The translations under genes and the position numbers were made by a program. A DNA stretch of 64,000 nucleotides from Tupaia tana (lineage: Eukaryota; Chordata; Mammalia; Scandentia; Tupaiidae), in NCBI GenBank assembly GCA_026018925.1, contig JAKSZU010000008.1:10581626-10645625 (forward strand). Direction: 5' to 3'. This document shows, piece after piece, positions 12,244 to 24,200 of this stretch. Below the pieces are notes generated by a model. The model was not told the DNA's origin. It saw only the letters and a program-made list of their open reading frames with translations, and did not search any database. Position 1 is the first letter of the stretch. Each line of letters opens with the position of its first letter.

Positions 12244-12503
12244 TTTTTTTTTTAAAAATTTTGCTATAATTTTTGTGTTCACCAGAAAGGAAGAGAGAGT
12301 CAGAGAGACAGAAAGTGAGAAATCACCCTCTACCCCCCAGGGGGGATGGCCACACTGCAATCCCTTCGCCTCCATTCTCCTCTCTGGATCTTGGGCACGC
12401 ACATGTGCCTGGTATGAGTTTAAGCCACCGGGTTCAGGACTTGAATTGCAGTAGACTACATGGGAGTCCAGTGATGTAGCTCTTATGCCATCTGCTGGTC
12501 CCA
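12244..12503 (-). repeat. SINE-A at the truncated L1 5' end
   Basis: Reverse copy, head ending ctgctggtccca. No clear duplication at its left edge, where the L1 stops. Confidence 0.85.
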
Positions 12504-12520
12504 TCCTAAAAACAATTTTT

Positions 12521-12788
12521 TTTTGGGGGGGAAGAGGTTTTTGCTATAGGGCATGTGTGCTCGTCAGAAAGACAGAGAGAGACAGAGAGATAGAAAGCAA
12601 TAAATCACGAAATCATGCCCCAGGGGGGATGGCCATGCTGCAATCCCTTCTCCTCCATTCTCCTCTCTGGATCTTGGGCACACATGCACATGTGCCTGGC
12701 GTGAGTTTAAGCCATCAGGTCTGGGATTCGAACAGCGGTTGACTACATGGGAGTTCAGCGACATAGCCATTACGCTAACTGCTGGTCC
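12521..12788 (-). repeat. SINE-A with 16-bp target duplication
   Basis: cctaaaaacaattttt at 12505-12520 and again at 12789-12804, exact. Second SINE in the same orientation as its neighbour. Confidence 0.95.
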
Positions 12789-12944
12789 CCTAAAAACAAT
12801 TTTTAATCACAAATCTGTTAAAAATAAATTTTACTTCATTAAAAATATTGCTTGTTCAGAAGTTTTATTTCTATCTCTGGTCAAAATTTTTTCTCTAGTC
12901 TTTTCATTTCAATTTAAACTATGCTTTCTTTGCATGGCTAAAGA

Positions 12945-13092
12945 AATGTGAGGGACCTTCAAAAAGTTTGCAGAAAAAAATAGAATGGAGGTACAAATTT
13001 ATATTGTTGCAAAACAATTTTGAAATCTGTGCACAGTTTTTTTTTTTTTTAAATAGTACTGATCATCCATGAACTGTTTGAAGACCTCTTAT
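12945..13092. mobile_element. Palindromic MITE-like element
   Basis: Begins gggaccttcaaaaagtttgc and ends catgaactgtttgaagacctc, an imperfect inverted repeat; about 150 bp, no coding capacity. Confidence 0.55.
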
Positions 13093-13271
13093 AGTTTGTT
13101 CCAAATATTAAGATAAGTCTTGTGTTGAGAGCTCACTCTGGTTAACAGAATGTATACTTTAATTAATTAGCAATTTCAGAGAGTTTTACCATTTTTCACT
13201 AGCTCTTCAGCCTGACGGGGCAAAGCTAGATGGATATTTTATGATTACAGCTCAACAACCATTCCTACCCT

Positions 13272-13492
13272 AGGAGCTGTTAAGCACTGTGCATTGGGAG
13301 CTGGGTACTACATAGCCAACTTGGTTTGAGTCTTGGCCCTAGTGGCTTGAAAAACATGAAGAGTACCCACGGGCACCCAAGATCCTGATGGATGAAGAAA
13401 TGGAGGAAAGGGACTGACCATGCCCTACCGGGGGTGCTTTCTCCCTTTCTATGTCTTCCGGCTAGTACACACACATGCTGCAATAAAAATAA
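13272..13492 (+). repeat. SINE-B, strongly diverged
   Basis: Recognisable gtggcttgaaaaacatg, cccaagatcctgatgg and tttctccctttc segments in order. Confidence 0.65.
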
Positions 13493-13805
13493 AAGACAGT
13501 TTATATTTTGCATTCGAATACATGAACTGAAACAGTATTTTATTTAGTTAATCATGGGAATACATTTTGTTCTTAAACCAGTAGTGCCGGAACTAGAAAT
13601 TGCCTCACTCGTTTGGATGCAAACAAAAATGTTGAGTTACAGATTTATTTTACTGAACAGGTAGGCTTAATCCCACTAAGGGCCTGGGTGTCATCATTTA
13701 ACTCTAGTCAGAATCAATAGGCAGGACAAATAGGCCTTCACTTTGTGAGGTAAACATTCTTTTTAAAAATTACAGAACAGATGCAGGCAGGGTGAGTGCG
13801 ATGGA

Positions 13806-13925
13806 TGGTACAGCAAGGGGCTTTGACCTGCCCAAGCAGTCAGGGCAGCAAAGGATGACCTGGAAGTGGGGCGAGTAGACACGGACAGTAAAGGAAGTGC
13901 TGTGTTCATCAAGAACATACTCTTA
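13806..13925 (+). repeat. Ancient repeat, paralogous to 15541-15660
   Basis: Shares ctttgacctgcccaagca, caggrcagyaaargatga and cagtraagraagt in the same order with 15541-15660. Probably two copies of one old interspersed repeat; not identified further. Confidence 0.5.
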
Positions 13926-14114
13926 CAGGGTGAATCACTGCGGTGCTGGCCACTCTGCGGGCTTTCACAGCAGGCAAGCACTGCTGTTGGCCAATGCTCT
14001 GGTCAGAATACTGATGAACAAGGTCATTATTTATAAAGATCTCTTTTCTAAGAGCGTTGTACATTGAGCATTTTAAAATTAACCAGGGTCAGTTTGCATC
14101 AATCTGTTTTTGTA

Positions 14115-14250
14115 TGGGGGTCTTCAAAAATATTGTGAAAAATACATATTATGAAAAGAACTGTTTGAAAGTTTCCATTTTTTTGCACCAAAATAAATCT
14201 GTCCTTTAATTCCATTTTTCCACAAACTTTTTCTAGTTCCCTTGTAGACA
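14115..14250. mobile_element. Palindromic MITE-like element
   Basis: gggggtcttcaaaaatattg at one end and ccacaaactttttctagttc at the other, with internal ttgcaccaaaataaa shared with the copy at 29698. Confidence 0.6.
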
Positions 14251-14462
14251 TGGCATATTCAGAGTCCATCAACTAGGCTGTGATGTACTCATTCAACTAA
14301 AAATATAAAAAGAAAACCTGGATAGATCATTTGAATGCTTAAAAAAATGTATAAACTGTCCCTGGAATAAGATTGCATCTTTGAAAACTTCAGAGATCTT
14401 GGTCGAAGGGAATACTTTAAGCATTAAGAGGAATTTTAAAATAGTCTATGAAGATAATACTT

Positions 14463-14468
14463 TTTATT
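14463..14468 (-). promoter_or_regulatory. Candidate AATAAA polyadenylation signal of SDR16C6
   Basis: Minus-strand AATAAA about 25 nt after the TAG stop, in an A/T-rich stretch. If used, the 3' UTR would be under 60 nt, which is very short; a later site is also possible. Confidence 0.45.
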
Positions 14469-14492
14469 TGATTATCACATTAGAAGCTTGAA

Positions 14493-14619
14493 CTATTGGT
14501 GTTCTCTCTCAGTTTCAGTCTCAAGTTCATTCGCTTTTTCTTTCCCTTTGAAAGAAGACATGCAAGTATCCACTCCAAGGTACTCACCAAGGGCAATCAA
14601 CATTTTTGGAGATATTATT
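14493..14619 (-). CDS. SDR16C6: SDR16C6 last coding exon (residues 275-316, stop TAG)
   Basis: Acceptor CTTTCATCTAG|A; one base completes Gln275, then 41 codons and TAG (14495-14493). The reading starts [15 protein letters not shown], in line with the C-terminal helix of SDR16C proteins, and ends in a charged Lys/Glu-rich tail. It was found by continuing the exon 5 phase downstream. A polyadenylation signal lies about 25 nt after the stop. Confidence 0.85.
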
Positions 14620-17495
14620 CTAGATGAAAGCAGATAAACATTTAAAAGAAGTCAGAGAGATCATTTTAAAAAGATTAAGTACAAATGAAATAAAACACAC
14701 CTGAAACAGAGAGACCTGTGTTGTGCACATGTCACGTAATGGCTGGGACAAGCAGAAAAGTGCACGTCACCCCTGAACACGGGTGTTCAAGGCTGGCTAC
14801 ACCTCAGTCACCGCGGGCTCTTTGCAAAGTCCCAGCGTTCGGCCTGTGCTGTATCCTTGATCACACTCACTGAGTTCTGTCGAAAGCCCTCACATATCCT
14901 TATTTAGTATGATAGATCAACAAGAGCTAAAACTAGAAAGAAAACTGGATCAACCAATGCAGAATCTCTGGAGAGTAGGGCCCTGGAACCAGTAGTTTTA
15001 AATGTTCCCCAGGTGCACCTGAGGTTGAGAATCAATGTTTCAGGTTCATGGATACAGAGGCTGTTTTTCCTTCAGCTCATTTCTGCTCAACACAACATCT
15101 ATTGCATGTTCATTATATGGTAGGTACTGTCCTAAGCCAGAGCATGGAGCAGGAAGCAGAACACATTTCAGAAAACATGCCTTGCCTTTGGGAGCATGCG
15201 AGCCCACAAGAGACCACCAGTGTGCTGAGTACCATGGCAGGCAAGGACAGGTGTGATGGAGAGCGTCAGGGACATTTTTTTTCCTTTGGAGAGGTTTTGA
15301 CTATAGGGTGCTTGTGCTCGCCAAAAAGACGAGAGAGACAGAGAGAAGGCGAGAAATTACCCCCCAGGAGGGATGGCCACACCATAATCCCTTCTCCTCC
15401 ATTCTCCTCCTGGGATCTTGGGCACGCACGCACACGCACCGGCATGAATTTAAGCCACCAGGTCTGGGACTTGAACCACAGTTGACTACATGGGAGTCCA
15501 GCGACATAGCCATTATGCCAGCTGCTAGTCCCAGAGTGCCAGGGACTTTGACCTAGCCAAGCAATCAGGACAGTAAAAGATGAACAGGAAATACTCTGAA
15601 TAGATATAAACAGTGAAGAAAGTACTGTATTTATCAATAATATAATCAATGAGTGGATCTCTGCTTGTGCTTTCTGCTGTGCCAGTACTTGTAGCAGGAG
15701 AGGAGTACATCCTGAAGATAAAAGCTCCTCTGTAATCAGATTGGAAGCTGGTGTGAAACTCTGTCCTAGCATATATTAGTCCTGTGAAGTTCCTTTCTCT
15801 CTTTGAGCCTCAGATTCCTTAAATTTGATAAAATTCGTGTGAAGCTGTTGGTGCAGTCCTGGCGCACAGTAAGCACTCTATAATTGTGAGGTGTGCACCT
15901 GTACCCACGCTCTGGCACTCACACCTGGGCCTTGTATGGAGTCGTAGGAACTCTCTCATGAAATGAAACAAGGAGCTTAACAAATGGCCCTTAATATTTT
16001 CCTGGCTGGGCCAGCAGGTGGCTTGGCGGTGGAGGTGCTGGACTCCCACATGACTGATCGTGGCTTGAGTCCTGGACCTGGCAGCTTGCTTTCTCACTTT
16101 CCCTCTCTCTCTGTTTGTCTCCAGTGAGCATATGTGCCCTATAGCAAATTAAATAATAATAATAATAATGAATTAAATAATAAATAATTAGAAATATTTT
16201 TCTGGCAACACACTCAGGTTTCGTGTCCTTCATGTTCAAAATAGAGCCTGGTATTAATAAATCTGGATCATTGGGAAAGTTATGGCATGTTTTGCTATGT
16301 TTTTCTATGCAGAAATGCATCATGACTTTTCCAACCACCCAATAATTGTCCAAAAGTAAAAGCATACAGACAGATCCCCACTTCCCCAACAATAACCTGG
16401 GTGCTATTTGTTTCTGTGTTGAAACAAATCATGTGTACTCTGGAAGGCCAAAATAGTGGCTAAATTTTGTCAGTGTCAGAAGTAGCCTAAAACACAGATA
16501 GCAACAATCCAATAAATTGTCTTTGCATTGCTCTGTAAGGAAGAGGTAGCAATCATGAGAAAGTTTGTTGACAAAAAATCAAGATGATAGCAAGGTCATA
16601 ACTTACTGTTTGAGGATCAATGCAAAATATACAAATTTGGGTATAATCAAGTAAACTTGTTCCTCTAAAATAGCGTTTAAGATTTTTTTGGCCACATAGT
16701 CCTGCTCCAGTAAAGGTAGTATCAACGGATACCTGGAATAACAATCAAAGTTATACCATCAGAGTGGTATTTTTTATCGCCATCATGAGCATCGATTATT
16801 AAACTCTGGATATGGGCTTGTAACATAGGCCTGTAAGTAGTCAACAAAATGTCAGTCTTAGGGATTGACCTGCATTTGACTGCACTGACTCATGACCAAT
16901 CCTGGGACCAGTGCTTTGAACATATTTAATTTCCTACAGTAAATTTCCCGCTTTTGTTGACTTTCTGCTATTTGATTGTCTGGACATAGGAGAGCAATTA
17001 CTTTTATATTTGCTTGTATCATTCTTCTTCCCAAACATCAGATAATTGTATAGCATTAAGAGGCAAAACTGCAAAAATTACTTTACCAAAAACAAGCAAA
17101 CAAACAAAAAAGCTCTTGAGCATGGATGATATATCATTTTCGACTGACAATTGCCACCGCGTCAAGCAGTTAGTGAAATCAATGAGGTGAAATGGATGAG
17201 AAAATAAAGTGTTACTTTGACATGTTAGACTTTACTGTTATCCTCAATTACTTGAAACACACCTCAAAAAATTTTGTTTATCTTAGCTGATTCTTGGAAT
17301 TTGATCAGTTTTCCATAATTTGATGTTAGAAATTAGTCTTTATATTTTATTCTCTACAAAAACACTTAGTACTACTTAGTCTAAGGGACTCCATCATTTA
17401 ATAAAAAAATATAAGCTAGGGATCATTGTTTCTTTTATTCGATGCCATTTTAGAATTACTGATCTTTCTTTTTCTGTAGACTTTTTTTTTCTTCT

Positions 17496-17543
<48 letters not shown>

Positions 17544-20500
17544 TTTTTATGTACCTAGGAATCTCATCATCGATATCTCTGCCTTCACTGGCTGCCAAGT
17601 CCCTCATTCTGCTGGGTCACGTTACTTCTGGGATCCTGACAAATGCTGTATGAACATCTGTGTACAAGTTTTAATAAATAGTAAATAATTATTTATTATT
17701 CTATTTCTCTTGAGGATATACCTAGCGGCAGAATTACTGGGCCGTGTGGTAATTTTATGATGAATATTTTGAGGAATTATCAAACTATTTTCCAGAGTAG
17801 CTGCTCTAATTTGTAATACTACCAGCAATATCTGAGGATACCAATTTCTCCATATCCTCACCAAGTCTCAGTGTTGTCTTTTTCAATACAGTCATCCTGA
17901 GTGATGTAAAGAGTTATCCTTATGTTTTAAAAACAACAGCTTTCTTGAGATGTATTTCACATGTCATGAAATTGACTTTTAAAAATTGTACAATTTAGTG
18001 ATTTTTAGTATTCTCAGAAAATTCTTTGTTGCTATCTAATTTCAGAACATTTTCATGAACCCCTCTCCCCCCAAAAGCCTCATATTCATTAGCAGTCACT
18101 CCCCATTTGTCCTTCCTTAAGTTCCTGACAACCAGTAGTCTACTTTCTGTCTCAAAATTTTGCCAATTATAAGTGTTCCACATAAATGGAATCATACAAT
18201 TTGTGACCTTTTGTATCTGGCTTCTTCCTTGTAAAATAATGTTTTGGGATATATCTACATGGTAACATGTATCAGAATTTTACTTTTCTTATGGTTGAAT
18301 AATATTTCATTGTATGGCAATGCCACATTCTGTTTATCCATTTGTCACTTGATGGACATTTGTGCTGCTTCTACCTTTTGGATATTAAGAATATATGAAT
18401 GCTGTGAACATTTATGAACAAATTTTTGTTTTCTTTTCTTTTGGATATACCAATGAGTGGAAATTTGATAACTTTATGTTTATCTTTTGTGGAACTGTTA
18501 AACGGTTTTCCAAAGTGGCAGCACCGTTTTACAAAGCATGAGGCAGCAAAATATGAGGATTCCAATTTCTCCACATCTATCACTACTTGTTATTTGAGGA
18601 TAGCCATCCTAGTGCATGTGATGTGGTTTCTCATTGTGGCTTTGATTTTCATTTTCCTAATGTCCAGATGAACAGATTCGTCTGTTCACATGTTTTGCCA
18701 ATTTAAAAGGCAGGCTAGTCTTTGTTTTATTGCTGAGTCATTAAGAATTCCTTATGTATTCTGAATACCAGTCTCTTATCAGCCATAGGATTTGTCACAA
18801 TTTTCTCTAATATTTTTGAACTGTATTTTTTACTTTATTGCTGTCTTTAAAGTGCAAAAATTTTTAATTCTGATCAATTCATCTCCTACTGTTGCTGCTT
18901 ATCTTTTGTTATCATCTAATACATCATTGCCTAATGAAAGGTCATGAAAATTTATACTCTTTTTCTTTCAACATTTTATAATTTTATCCCTTACATTTAG
19001 GTTTTTAGTCCATTTGAGTTGATTTTCGGTAACTGGAATGTGGCTTCATTCTTTTGCATATGGCTATTCAGTTGTCCCAGCACTTTTGCTGAAAGACGAT
19101 TACTTTCTCTGAATTGTCTTGGCACCCTGTTGAAAATCAATGAAGCTATATGCAAGAGCTTATTTCTGGACTCTCAATTCTACTCCATCCTTATGCCAGT
19201 GTTACACTATCTTGATTAGTGTGGCTTAGTAATAAGTTTTGAAAGTGTGATTCAGTCCAAATTTCTTGTTTTTCAAGACCTTGGCTTTCTAGGACACTTG
19301 AATTTCTACATAAAATTTAGAATCAGCTTGTAAAATTCTGCAGAAAGGGAGGCTAAGGAGGAATCTGAAAGAAATATATTTAATAAGTAGATCAATTTGA
19401 GAAGCATTGGTATCTTAACAATATTGTCTTTCAATCTGTGAATGTGGGATTTCTTTCTATTTTTTTAGACTCCTTCAAGCTCTTAAAATGTTTTATAATT
19501 TTCATAGTGTAAGTTTTGTACTTTTTTGTTAAATTCAATCCTAAATATTTTATTTTTGATCCTATTGGAAATGCAATTTTTTTACAATTTCATTTTTTTT
19601 TTTTTTTCATTACAAGTATATAGACATATAGGCCAGCAGATGGCATAGAAGTTATGTAGCTGGAGTCCCACATGGCCAACTGTGGTTCAAGTCCTGGACC
19701 TAGTGGCTTGAAACTCATGCCAGGCACGTGTGTGTGCATACTCAAGATCCCAGAAGAGAATGAGGCGAAGGGATCGTGGCATGGCCATCCCCTCTGGAGG
19801 GTGATTTCCCACTTTACCTTTCAAACATCTCTGTCCCTGTCTCTCTCTCACTCTCCCCAGTGAGCACAGGCATCCTAGGGCAAAAGCCGCTACCAAAAAA
19901 GTTAAATATATATAAATACAACTAATTTGTGTATATTGATTTTGTACATTGATTATGGAACCTTGCTAAGTTTATTTCTTAAATATAGTATATAGATATA
20001 GTAGTTGTACATGTATATAGTAGTTGTACGTGTGTATATACATATTTTAGTTTGATTCTTTTTTTGGGGGGGAACACACAATATGCATTCTAACCTATCA
20101 GAATCTACTTCAGATTTCTACTACCTTTATTCCAGTAACATATATAAATTTTATTCCTATATATATTATCTCTCATACTTTTATGCTGTAATTGTCATAT
20201 ACATTGTGTATATGTACATATATGTTAAAAAAGATAATACATTATTATAGTTATTACTTTGTACATTACGTTTTAAAGAAGCTGAGGAAATAACAAGTAT
20301 ATCTGTACAGAATTCGTTATATCAACCTTCTCAATTTCTGGTTCTCTTTATCTTTCCTATGGATCTGAGTTACCACCTGGTGTCATTTTCTTACTCCAAC
20401 GCAGCTTTGTTGGCACCTACTTTCTTTGGACTCTTATTGTGAAAAGATTGCATTTCTGTATGTTATAAGCCCATGTTATTATGTATATAATGTTTATGCA

Positions 20501-21221
20501 AATTGGATTTATAATCAATACAAAGAAGAAAGGACAAAAATATCCATTTATCTTGTCTTTTAATATTACCTACTTTACTAGCACTCCTTTTTAAATGTAG
20601 AATCAAATTACTCTGGTGTCACTTGCTTTCATGAAGAACTTCATCTAGTATTTCTTGTATAGTGTGATGTTAGCAACAAAATCTCTGTTTTTGATTTGGG
20701 TTTAGTTTTTGAAAGATAGTTTTGCTGCATATGAGAGTCTTTTGCTGACAATTTTTTCTTTCAGTCCTTTCAATCTGTCTTTCTATTGCCATTTGGCCTC
20801 AATGGTTTCTATTGGGAAGTCAACTATTAGTTACATTTGGGTTCACTTATACCCGATGAGACTATTTTTTTTTCTCTTGCTGCTTTCAAGATATCTTTTG
20901 TTATTTTTTGTTTGTTTGTTTTTTATTTTTTTAATTTTGACTATTAGGTGTCTGTGTGTGGAATCACTGTGGTTATCTTACTTGGAGCCCATTGATTCTT
21001 AATGTGCAAATTAATTTTATCCAGCAAATTTAGAAAGTTTTCAACCATTTTCTTGGAATTTTTTTCTGTGACTTTTCCTGTATTCTTTCTTTTTCCATTC
21101 CTCTCCTCACATGTATGTTTATGTGTTTAGTGGTGTCCCAGAGGTCTCAAAGGCTGTGCTCATTTTTCCTCATTTTGTTTTCTTTCTTTTCTTCTGATGG
21201 CATAATTTCTACTCATTGACC

Positions 21222-21255
<34 letters not shown>

Positions 21256-24200
21256 ATACGGCAGTGTGCTTGCCAGAATGACAGAAAGAGACAGAGAGAT
21301 AGAAAGGGAGAAATCACCCCCCAGGGGGATGACCACACTGCAATCCCTTCTCCTCCATTCTCCTCTCAGGAGGACATGCATATACATGCGCCCAGTGTGA
21401 GTTTAAGCCACTGGGTCTGGGACTCAAAACGTGATCGACTACAAGGGAGTCCAGCGGCATAGCCATTACTCCAACTGCTGGTTTCTCTACTCATTGACCT
21501 TCAAGTTCACTCACTTTTCTTCAGCTAGTTCAAATCTGCTGTGTTGCTCAAGATAATTTTTCTTTTAAGAAGTTTTCTTTCCCACTCCTAAATTTACATT
21601 TGATTGTTTCTTTACATGTTATTGAGATTTATGAGACATTATTATCACATTTTGTTTTAAATTTTTAATGATGGATTCCTTTAGATTTTAGAATCTCAAG
21701 GATATCAGAATGAAATATCAGTTATTAGATTCTTTTAGCAATAGTTCTTCAGAGTTTTTGCTTTAAAATCCGAAAAAGAGTTTGTTTTCTCATTTTCTTT
21801 GAAAATATTTGTAATAGCTCTTTGAAATTTGTTTGCTAAGTCCAACATCTGGGCCCATTTAAAGTAATTTCTGTTGCCTGTATTTCTTACTATATATGGG
21901 TCACACTTTCCTGTTCCTTTGCATAACTCTTTTTTTTTTTTTGGTATAAAAATGAACATTTTGGATGATACATTTTAGTAACTGTGTAATACTCTTTCGT
22001 GGGGCTTTGGTTATTACTATTTGTTTATTTATTTCGTGACTCGGTCGGACTAGTGCAGTCAAGTTTATCTTCTCCTACTACTGTCAATGTGTATCTTTGG
22101 CATAATTTCTTAGACATGTAGTCTTGGACATCCACACAGTCTTCTTGACTGTCAGGGATGATCCTGATTTTAGTCAGGAAATCTCTTACTGTCTCTTTCC
22201 CTGATCTCCTGGTGAAGTTTCTGGCTGGTCTGCTACTACTAATGTCACAACCAGCTCTTACCTTCCACAATTTACTAGCTGCATGTGCTACTCTTTTTGA
22301 GAGCATTCTGATTTATGGTCATACCTAATTGAAGTCAGGTCTGATGGCAAAAGCAGAGAAATGCTTGTCTTCACCGCTGGCTTTGACCCTTACCTTACAG
22401 AACCTCTGTCATATGGAGCAGAAGATAGGTGTGATAAGAAAACCAAACAAAACAAGTTGAGGTGGCTGCTCCACCACAACTGTCCCTATCAATAAGGATG
22501 TGAAGCTTGTGTGTGTATGTGTGTGGGGGTTGCAGGAAGAACTAGTGTTAGAACTAGTGGCGAGAACTAGTGCTGCCATCACCCAGTGTGAGTTCTACAG
22601 CCCAGAGCCTGGCAGGATGGGATCTGCTGATATTAACTGTCTGATAAATCTATCAGAGCAGGTCTTCTGCCTTAGGAAGCTGTGGGAGATGAGACCTGTC
22701 CTATGGCTGCTGAGCCTGCTGGGGAAGTTCTCACAACAAAGAGCTATTCTGGAAAGAGAAACTTCCCTCTTCACCAGTGGTCCCTATCCAGATCTTCCCT
22801 ACGCAGTGGAAGTTGAGGGTAAAGGCATAAGCAATGTAGTTGAGATTATTCATTCAGTATAGCCCTTCTACTACATGGAGTTGTCAAACATGGGGTCTAC
22901 CACTGTTTACCTGCTGCAAAACTACCCAGAATAGCTCTTCCACTGCAGGATGCTGGGGGACAGGACTGCCATGTGGTTGCCAACCTGCTAAAACAGTTAT
23001 CCCACAAGGCAAGGATGTATCCCTAGCCACAATGCCATGGCCTTCAGTGTTCTTGTTGAATTTCCATAGATTTTGTTGAATAAATGCTTCTCAATTTATG
23101 GAATACCATTGCTCAATCTGAAGTTTTTTTTTTTTTTTTTGGAGAGGTTTTTTGCTTTTAGGGCGCGTGCACTCGCCAGACAGACAGAGACATAGAGACA
23201 GAAAGTGAGAAATCATCCCCCAGGGGGGATGGCCACGCCGCAATCCCTTCTCCTCCATTCTCCTCTCGGGATCTTGGGCACGCACGCACACGCACCCGGC
23301 GTGAGTTTTAAGCCACCCGGTCCGGGACGCGAACCGTGGTTGACTACCTGGGAGTCCAGCGACATAGCCATTATGCTAACTGCTGGTTCCCTGAAGATAT
23401 TTTTAAATGACTGTCTTTGCTTATTTTGACCAGCTTAGTAGCTGTCTCTTCAAGAGAGAGTTTTGCCCTCTATGTTCTATCAGTTCTTCACTACCTGTTT
23501 TAGAATTTTCTGTTTACTTTTTTAGTTTCACTAGATTGTAACTAGGCTCATTGCTTTTTAGCTAGCATTTCTGATGGCTGTCTCTGTTTCCTACAAAAAC
23601 AGCTGATGTACGACATTGAGATTATGTTAGTCCCTTTTAAAAACAGTTGTAATGACCACACTTGTCCTCATATCATATCTACACTTCTCAGCATTCTCTA
23701 CTGGTTTCTTTCCTTTGGAAAATGCCCTCATATTTCATTTGCATACTAATTTGGACTGTTCTAGCCAAATTTAACCTTTAAACCAGAGTGTTCACTTGGA
23801 ATACATCCTCACATATATTAGCCTTTTACATATTTTTATCTTTGGGTTATTTATACTTCAGTATCATTTTTAGGAAAGACATAGCCTCAACACTTCAATG
23901 ATAAATACATTCTCACCACAAATTTCTCTGTTGTATTTTAATATTTTTATTAATATCAATTTTCTCTGTTTTATTTTAATATTCTTATTAGAGTTCTAGG
24001 TTTAAAGTTTTACCACATCATAACTTCATGACTATGTATCTTTAAATTAAATACATTTATTAATTTCATGCATATGGAAAATTTAAAAACTAAATTAGGT
24101 ATTTACATTTTTTTGCTTTATTGTCTATATTTCAAAAGTTGAAAATGATCATATGATTGACATATATTGGAAGATTATTACAAGAGCAAGAATATTGTAA

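Larger units (their letters stand above)
20290..23640 (-). mobile_element. Old L1/half-LINE, ORF1 and 5' region
   Basis: Reverse-strand sequence of the kind found in old mammalian L1 or HAL1 copies: cagcaaaagactctcatatgc, then gtcccagaggtctcaaaggc, then a GC-richer 5' UTR-like part at about 22310-23090. No usable frame. Whether it is one element with 17545-19990, lacking most of ORF2, or a separate one is unresolved. SINE-As interrupt it at 21222 and 23119. Confidence 0.65.

Noticed and set aside
16553-16744. Minus-strand 63-codon open frame as the coding frame of exon 5
   Set aside because: The frame forced by exon 4 and exon 6 phases is a different one and gives SDR-like sequence.
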